A stretch of 64,000 bases of DNA, taken from the NCBI RefSeq assembly GCF_042654985.1, contig NZ_JBHSMT010000031.1:116824-180823 (forward strand), in the 5' to 3' direction. The position numbers were made by a program, and so were the translations under genes. The notes beneath the pieces are model-generated. The model made no database searches and had not been told where the DNA came from. It saw only the letters and a program-made list of their open reading frames with translations. This DNA comes from Paraherbaspirillum soli. Lineage in GTDB: Bacteria > Pseudomonadota > Gammaproteobacteria > Burkholderiales > Burkholderiaceae_D. Numbering within the stretch: position 1 is the stretch's first letter; each line of letters begins with the position of its first letter. Below, piece after piece: positions 58,553 through 64,000 of the stretch.

Positions 58553-60634
58553 TCAACTCTTTTCGACTTCTACCAATACATCGTAAAAAGTCGGCCCCCG
58601 CCCCATATCGGTCAGCTGCTGGCTGGTCACTTCGTTGACATTCTTGCCGTCGCTGGCAAATTTCTTCCACCAAATCGACAGCCCCACTACCAGCCCGAGG
58701 CGCGCTTTGTCGGTGATCCGCAGTTTGGCGATGAAAGAACCGCGGTCGTTATAAATGCGGACCATATCGCCGTTGATCAAATTTCTTTGTGCGGCGTCGG
58801 ACGGATGCATGTCGAGATGCGGCTCGCCTTCGGTAGCGCGCAGGCTTTGTATATTGACGAAACTGGAATTGAGAAAATTACGCGCCGGCGGCGAAATCAT
58901 TGCGAGCGGATATTTGCTCGCCAGCGCAGGATTGCTCGCTGCCGATTCATACGGTGCGATATAGCTTGGCAGCGGTTCCAATCCATCCTTCAGCATTTGC
59001 GCGCTATAGAACTCGCATTTGCCGGACGGCGTCGCAAAGCCGCCATTGGCGAATGGCGCGTCAGGCACATTCAATTTTTGCCAGCCCTTCTGTTTCAACG
59101 AATCCCAGTCGAAATGCATGGCGCGCACATTTTTCCGGTCAAAAGCCTGGGCCGCAATGTCTTCGTCGCTCTCGCGAAAACAAGCGTCGTCAAATCCCAT
59201 CCGGGCCGCCAGCAAGCGGAAGATTTCCGTATTTGATTTAGTGTCGCCAAGCGGCGCAATGGCGGCATTATTCGCCAGCATATATTGATGCCCGTAGGCC
59301 GCATGCACGTCGACGTGTTCGAGCTGGGTGGTGGCCGGCAAAATGATATCCGCGTAATCGGCGGTGTCGGTCTGGAAATGCTCCAGCACCACGGTAAACA
59401 AATCTTCCCGCGCGAACCCTCGGGCGACGGTGCTCGATTGCGGAGCGACTGCAACCGGATTCGAGTTATACACAATCAGCGCTTCGATTTTCGGGCCGAA
59501 TTCGGGAGAGGCGTCGCGCAGCAAATCATCGCCGATGGTACTCATGTTGATGGTACGCGGCGTCAAGTCTTGACGGGACAGCAAATCGGGCCGCTGCAAG
59601 GCTTGGCTGTTTTTGGGAAAACTATCCGACGCCGACAACTGGACGCCGCCGGCAGCCTGCCGCCATGCCCCGACCAAGGCCGGCAGGCAGGCAATATTGC
59701 GTACCGCCATGCCGCCGCCGCGCACTCGCTGCAAACCATAATTGATACGGATCGCGACCGCGTCGCCCTGGGTCGCAGCGCTGCCGTAGGCACGCGCCAG
59801 TTCCACGACTTCCTCGGCGCTTATGCCGCAGGTCTCAGCGGTCTTTTGCGGGGTCCACTGTTGCACCTGCTGTTTCAACTGTTCGAAGCCCAGCGTGTAT
59901 TGGGCGATGTAATCGTGATCCAGTAAATCCTCGGCAATCAGCACATGCATGATGCCGAGCGCCAAAGCAGCGTCGGTGCCGGGCAACAAGGCGATATGCT
60001 GATGACATTTCTCGGCGGTGAGGGAGCGATACGGATCGATTGCTATCAGTTTGGCGCCGCGCCGTTTTGCTTCTTGCGCCCGCATCCAGAAATGCAGGTT
60101 GGAGGCAATCGGATTGCCGCCCCAGATCACGATCAATTTGGCGTTTTGAAACTGCTCAAGGTCAGTGCCGACCCGCGCGCCTATCGTGTATTTGTAGCCG
60201 ACTCCGCCGGCCGTCGCGCAGATGGTGCGTTCCAGCAGCGATGCACCGAGCCGATTGAAAAACCGCATCGACATCGATTCGCCCTGCACCAGTCCCATCG
60301 TGCCGGCATAGCTGTATGGCAGGATCGCCCGCGGATCGCGTGCGGCAATCGCACCTAAGCGAGTAGCAATCGTATCAAGCGCCTCGTCCCAACTGATCTC
60401 GATGAATTTGCCTTCGCCTTTATTGCCGATACGCTTCAGAGGATGCAGCAGGCGATCCTTGTGATAAGTGCGTTCCGTATAGCGTGAAACCTTGGTGCAC
60501 AACACGCCGGCAGTGGTCGGATGATCGGGATCGCCGCGCACCTCGGTGGCGACGCCATCCTTGACAGTCACCAGCAGTGCGCAAGTATCGGGACAATCAT
60601 GAGGGCAAGCGGCACGAACGATGGTAGTAGTCAT
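58553..60634 (-). CDS. Orphan molybdopterin oxidoreductase with [4Fe-4S] cluster
   Basis: The 693-residue protein starts at the ATG at 60634; the longer frame to 60880 is upstream noise. The N-terminus binds a [4Fe-4S] cluster (CPHDCPDTC at 10-18 and GVLCTK near 47), followed by the molybdopterin domains. A cysteine in ERTICATAGG (about 140) is at the position where related enzymes carry the metal ligand, but I cannot fix this by eye. No Tat signal is seen, so it is cytoplasmic. There is no Fe-S or membrane subunit gene nearby, so the electron partner and the substrate are unknown. Confidence 0.85.
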   Translation of the reverse strand: MTTTIVRAACPHDCPDTCALLVTVKDGVATEVRGDPDHPTTAGVLCTKVSRYTERTYHKDRLLHPLKRIGNKGEGKFIEISWDEALDTIATRLGAIAARDPRAILPYSYAGTMGLVQGESMSMRFFNRLGASLLERTICATAGGVGYKYTIGARVGTDLEQFQNAKLIVIWGGNPIASNLHFWMRAQEAKRRGAKLIAIDPYRSLTAEKCHQHIALLPGTDAALALGIMHVLIAEDLLDHDYIAQYTLGFEQLKQQVQQWTPQKTAETCGISAEEVVELARAYGSAATQGDAVAIRINYGLQRVRGGGMAVRNIACLPALVGAWRQAAGGVQLSASDSFPKNSQALQRPDLLSRQDLTPRTINMSTIGDDLLRDASPEFGPKIEALIVYNSNPVAVAPQSSTVARGFAREDLFTVVLEHFQTDTADYADIILPATTQLEHVDVHAAYGHQYMLANNAAIAPLGDTKSNTEIFRLLAARMGFDDACFRESDEDIAAQAFDRKNVRAMHFDWDSLKQKGWQKLNVPDAPFANGGFATPSGKCEFYSAQMLKDGLEPLPSYIAPYESAASNPALASKYPLAMISPPARNFLNSSFVNIQSLRATEGEPHLDMHPSDAAQRNLINGDMVRIYNDRGSFIAKLRITDKARLGLVVGLSIWWKKFASDGKNVNEVTSQQLTDMGRGPTFYDVLVEVEKS

Positions 60635-60896
60635 AATGTCATCACAAAACAGAGGCACTGGAATACGCCACTTTAGCAAAATACGGCCAGGTAGATATGA
60701 TTTACCGAGGTCCGGCGCCATCCTTGGGCCCAACAGACGCGGCTTGTACCGCGCCCGGGTTGCCAGTAAAAAGGGGCTATCATGCCGTCCGCTGCTTGAA
60801 CGCCGACCGGCCGTGTGGCGTAATATACACAAACCAAATGCCACGCCATTGCCCATTTTTATAAAAAAGAGGCATGCCAAATATCAGGAGCCCGAT

Positions 60897-62090
60897 ATGA
60901 AATTGATTGATCCCATCATCGCCTTTCAGCCCGAACTGCAAACTATCCGACGTGACTTGCATGCCCATCCGGAACTCAATTACGAGGAGCGGTGGACCGC
61001 CGATACGGTCGCCCGCAAGCTGACCGAATGGGGCATTCCGATATTGCGCGGGATGGCGGTGACCGGTGTCGTCGGCATCATAAAAAATGGGACAAGCGAT
61101 CGCGCCATCGGCTTGCGCGCCGATATGGATGCGTTGCCGGTGCAGGAATTGAATACTTTTTCTCACGCCTCGCAGCATCAGGGCAAGATGCACGCCTGCG
61201 GCCATGATGGTCACACCGCGATGCTGTTGGGTGCGGCGCACCACCTGGCGCAGCACCGTCATTTCGACGGTACTGTCTATTTGATTTTCCAGCCGGCCGA
61301 AGAAGGCGGCGGCGGCGCGCAACGCATGATCGACGATGGCCTGTTCGAGAAATGTCCGATGGAAGCGGTGTTCGGCATGCATAACTGGCCGGGCATGGCC
61401 GCCGGCAGCTTTGGCGTCACTGCCGGGCCGATGATGGCCTCCAGCAATGAGTTTGAAGTCATCGTAAAAGGCAAAGGTTCGCACGCTGCCCAACCGTATA
61501 AGAGCATCGACCCGGTCATGGTTGCGGTGCAAATTGCCCAAAGCTGGCAAACCATCGTCTCGCGCAATGTCAATCCGAACGATCCTGCGGTACTGTCCAT
61601 CACCCAGATTCATGCCGGGAGTGCGACCAACGTGATCCCGGATCAAGCGACCTTGATCGGCACCGTGCGCACATTTTCGGTTGCGGTTCTGGACTTGATC
61701 GAGCAACGCATGCGAGACATTGCACAACACACCGCTGCCGCATTCGGAGCTGAAATTGAATTCCGTTTCCATCGCAATTATCCGCCGCTGATCAATCATG
61801 CCAAGGAGACTGCGTTTGCCATCGAGGTGCTGCAAGCGATGGTCGGCAGCGACAACATCAATCCACAGGTGGAGCCGACCATGGGCGCGGAAGATTTTGC
61901 GTTCATGCTGCAAAACAAGCCCGGCTGCTATGTTTTCATCGGCAATGGCGAAGGCGCTCATCGCGATAGCGGTCATGGACTCGGCCCATGCAATCTGCAC
62001 AACGCCAGCTACGACTTCAACGACGAATTGCTGCCGATCGGCGCCAGTTATTGGGTAAATCTGGCTGAAACCTATCTGCGGCAGAATTAA
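60897..62090 (+). CDS. M20-family amidohydrolase (hippurate hydrolase-like)
   Basis: The 397-residue metal-dependent enzyme cleaves N-acyl amino acids or related amides. I start at the ATG at 60897 (AGGAG 6 bases upstream); the frame open to 60621 is not coding. Motifs include RRDLHAHPELNYEE (about 18-31), the metal site HACGHDGHTAMLLGAA (about 99-114), PAEEGGGGA with the catalytic Glu (about 132-140) and the C-terminal MGAEDFAFML. HipO-like, IAA-amino acid and aminobenzoyl-glutamate hydrolases share this fold, so the substrate is open. Confidence 0.9.
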   Translation: MKLIDPIIAFQPELQTIRRDLHAHPELNYEERWTADTVARKLTEWGIPILRGMAVTGVVGIIKNGTSDRAIGLRADMDALPVQELNTFSHASQHQGKMHACGHDGHTAMLLGAAHHLAQHRHFDGTVYLIFQPAEEGGGGAQRMIDDGLFEKCPMEAVFGMHNWPGMAAGSFGVTAGPMMASSNEFEVIVKGKGSHAAQPYKSIDPVMVAVQIAQSWQTIVSRNVNPNDPAVLSITQIHAGSATNVIPDQATLIGTVRTFSVAVLDLIEQRMRDIAQHTAAAFGAEIEFRFHRNYPPLINHAKETAFAIEVLQAMVGSDNINPQVEPTMGAEDFAFMLQNKPGCYVFIGNGEGAHRDSGHGLGPCNLHNASYDFNDELLPIGASYWVNLAETYLRQN

Positions 62091-62202
62091 AAATCCTCGC
62101 ATAAACAGGTTTTCCATCCGCGTCTGGCATTGAGGCGACGGTTTAGTGTTGTCATTATTTTGACGTCATAATGACGGATTCCTCGCTTCCGAAATCACTC
62201 TC

Positions 62203-63090
62203 ATGGATCAAATTCAAGTCGCATTCGATGTGCCTATGCAGTTGGGTGAATGCCCTCTTTGGCACTCTGTTGAAGCAGCGCTCTACTGGGTCGACATCTC
62301 TGCAATGCAGGTCCATCGTCTGCGCCCCAGCGATGGCGCTCACGCCATGTGGCAATTACCAGCAGAACCCGGCTGTATCGGCCGCCACGCCGCTGGCGGC
62401 TTGATCGTGGCTATGCGGACAGGCATGGTGCATTTGAATACTGTTAGCGGTGAATTGAGCGCAATTGCCGATGCACCGTATGACATCGCAAGTACCCGAT
62501 TTAACGACGGCCGATGTGATGCGGCGGGAAGATTCTGGGCCGGAACAATTTATGAGCCGCGCGATCAGCCCCTTGGCCGGCTGTACACAGTCGAGCAAAA
62601 TGTGGTGCGCGAAGCCGGCAATCCCGTGACTGTTTCGAATGGCCTTGGCTTTAGCGGCGACGGCCGGACGCTGTATCACAGCGACACGACTGCGCACAGA
62701 ATTTCCACCTACGAATTTGACTTGGCGACCGGGAAGATCGGCGCAGGGCGGGTGCTCAAGCAGTTTTCGATGGACAAAAGCGATCCAAATTATGGCGGCC
62801 GTCCTGACGGCGCAGCGGTCGATAGCGAAGATGCGTATTGGTGCGCAATGTATGAAGGCGGCAGGATATTGCGACTGGCGCCGAGCGGAGAAATCTTGCG
62901 AGAAATTATCTTGCCGGTGCGTTGCCCGACGATGATCGCCTTTGGCGGCCCTGATTTACGCACCTTGTATATCACGACAGTCCGGGAAAAGCGGGCCCCC
63001 ATCGAGTTGGAAAAATATCCTCTGTCCGGCTGCATTCTTTCGTTGCGGGTCGAAGTGCCTGGCCGGATTGAGCCTGCGTATATCGGGTGA
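62203..63090 (+). CDS. SMP-30/gluconolactonase-family lactonase
   Basis: A six-bladed beta-propeller hydrolase of 295 residues, of the SMP-30/Gnl/AraB group that opens sugar lactones. The metal-binding residues are visible: Glu in GECPLWH (about 16), Asn in RFNDGRCD (about 101), Asn in VSNGLGFS (about 146) and Asp in RPDGAAVDSED (about 200). No signal peptide is seen. It follows the amidohydrolase after 112 bases. The substrate could be gluconolactone, arabinolactone or another; the dgo genes 7 kb away may or may not be related. Confidence 0.9.
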   Translation: MDQIQVAFDVPMQLGECPLWHSVEAALYWVDISAMQVHRLRPSDGAHAMWQLPAEPGCIGRHAAGGLIVAMRTGMVHLNTVSGELSAIADAPYDIASTRFNDGRCDAAGRFWAGTIYEPRDQPLGRLYTVEQNVVREAGNPVTVSNGLGFSGDGRTLYHSDTTAHRISTYEFDLATGKIGAGRVLKQFSMDKSDPNYGGRPDGAAVDSEDAYWCAMYEGGRILRLAPSGEILREIILPVRCPTMIAFGGPDLRTLYITTVREKRAPIELEKYPLSGCILSLRVEVPGRIEPAYIG

Positions 63091-63372
63091 TGCCGCGAGT
63101 TCCTATTCGAGGTCGCACTGCAGGATGATACGGTGTGGCAGCGATTGCATAAACATCTAGGCACTCACATTTTTTGCAACAGCAGAAAGCCGCTCGCCCG
63201 GCAGAAATACTGATTTTGAACTATTCTTCAGGCCTGTAATTACAGGCAATTAATATTTCAGGATACTAACGCCTTGGCGATGGCGACACAGCCAGGCGAC
63301 GCCGGCCTCGGTGTGGGACGGCGTTCCGTTTGTTGGTCGTTTTATTTATTTTCTTATGCTCGAAAGTCTTTT

Positions 63373-63921
63373 ATGCAAAAAAAACAATGCGCATTAAAAA
63401 TCCTTGCCGTTGCATCCTTGCTGGCCGGCGTTCATTCAACCAGCTTTGCAGTTGATTCAGCGTCGTTTGAACTTGGTACCGGCAACAAGAGCCAATTGGC
63501 AAGAGTAGCAGCGCAATGGGATTGGGATAGCAAGTGGTGGCAGTCGAACGGGACTCATATTGGTGGCTATTGGGACTTGAGTCTTGCCGAGTTTCGTCAG
63601 GATCAATATCAGAACATCCCCGGTCAGCACAAGAATCTGACTGATATCGGTTTCACGCCGGTATTTCGTTTCCAGGCAGACGATAAAAAGGGCCTGTATG
63701 CCGAGGCTGGAATAGGCGTGCACCTGATGTCGCATCTCTATGACAACAACGGTCGCCGCTTTTCAACTGCATTCGAATTTGGCGATCACCTTGGCGCCGG
63801 CTATGTATTCAACAACGGCCTCGATCTTGGCGTAAGACTGCAACACTTTTCAAACGGTGGCATCAAACACCCGAACAGCGGCGCAAACTTTGCTGTAGCA
63901 CGCGCGGCATATCATTTCTAA
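63373..63921 (+). CDS. pagL: PagL-family lipid A 3-O-deacylase
   Basis: Outer-membrane enzyme that removes the 3-O-acyl chain of lipid A. The start at 63373 gives MQKKQCALKILAVASLLAGV as signal peptide (cleavage near residue 26); the frame open from 63274 is upstream noise. The 182-residue precursor fits an eight-stranded barrel. The PagL catalytic pair is present as H158 and S160 (RLQHFSNGGIKHPNSGAN), and the protein ends in Phe as outer-membrane barrels do. Expression of PagL enzymes is often regulated; no site is evident here. Confidence 0.92.
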   Translation: MQKKQCALKILAVASLLAGVHSTSFAVDSASFELGTGNKSQLARVAAQWDWDSKWWQSNGTHIGGYWDLSLAEFRQDQYQNIPGQHKNLTDIGFTPVFRFQADDKKGLYAEAGIGVHLMSHLYDNNGRRFSTAFEFGDHLGAGYVFNNGLDLGVRLQHFSNGGIKHPNSGANFAVARAAYHF

Positions 63922-63942
63922 ACTGATATCCGACCTTGGAAT

Positions 63943-63978
63943 AAAAAAAGCCAGTCCTTGTTGACTGGCTTTTTTGTT
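63943..63978 (+). terminator. Intrinsic terminator after pagL
   Basis: AAAAAAGCCAGT (63944-63955) pairs with ACTGGCTTTTTT (63964-63975) over an 8-base loop, followed by more T. It is 22 bases past the pagL stop. Confidence 0.93.
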
Positions 63979-64000
63979 TTGGACGCACTGATTACGTCTA

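Overview
This 64 kb window is chromosomal DNA of a betaproteobacterium in the order Burkholderiales, most like the Oxalobacteraceae (Collimonas/Herbaspirillum type). The placement is an inference from gene order and protein flavour: a complete dcw order running mraZ to murG, a dusB-fis-purH-ruvC cluster, Coq7 for ubiquinone synthesis, an assimilatory nas/nir cluster led by an ANTAR regulator, and a secreted chitin-binding astacin that would suit a chitin- or fungus-associated bacterium. I see no tRNA, rRNA, CRISPR array, prophage, transposase or IS element. Nearly all of the window is ordinary, tightly packed core genome.

Layout. 1-10.9 kb (minus strand): the division and cell-wall cluster mraZ-rsmH-ftsL-ftsI-murE-murF-mraY-murD-ftsW-murG, with most neighbours overlapping by 1-4 bases, led by a sigma70-like promoter overlapped by four MraZ-type boxes at 10-bp period. 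murG runs off the left edge. 11.2-19.4 kb (minus): ruvC, purH, fis, dusB, a GAF-GGDEF protein with a degenerate active site, a histidine phosphatase, a PEBP-like protein, dtd and tyrS. 19.5-22.3 kb (plus): an M23 murein hydrolase and anmK. 22.4-26.2 kb (minus): erpA, a bactofilin, a coiled-coil membrane protein, argC, rpsI and rplM. 26.2-28.9 kb: OsmC-like protein, coq7 and a DUF3025 protein.

28.9-38.7 kb (minus) is the nitrate assimilation locus: nasT (ANTAR regulator), then a leader with a textbook -24/-12 sigma54 promoter, an ANTAR-type hairpin and a strong intrinsic terminator, followed by nrtA-nrtB-nrtD (uptake), nirB-nirD (nitrite reductase) and nasA (nitrate reductase). The layout implies two-step control: RpoN-dependent initiation under nitrogen limitation, then NasT-dependent antitermination. 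pyrC follows. 40-47.3 kb (minus): gltL-gltK-gltJ-gltI, a second GltI-like binding protein, gdhA and a LysR regulator, together a glutamate/aspartate uptake and oxidation module.

47.5-53 kb (minus): a large secreted astacin protease with alternating PKD-like repeats, a 176-base assembly gap and a C-terminal chitin-binding module; then an ATM1-type ABC exporter. 53-55.4 kb (plus): acyl-CoA thioesterase, dgoK and dgoA. 55.5-60.6 kb (minus): fadD, a lipoprotein aminopeptidase and an orphan molybdopterin oxidoreductase. 60.9-63.9 kb (plus): an M20 amidohydrolase, an SMP-30 lactonase and a PagL-type lipid A deacylase.

Two families of dispersed palindromic repeats lie between the genes: REP-like pairs starting GTAGG(G/T)CGGA (three copies) and longer stem-loop elements built around a GTAC-N4-GTAC hairpin (two clear copies and one divergent). 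Their paired arms show compensatory changes. Nothing in the window is clearly a new system. The items most worth a second look are the nas leader, the degenerate GGDEF protein with an intact I-site, the astacin with a Leu in place of the Met-turn methionine, and the structured repeats.
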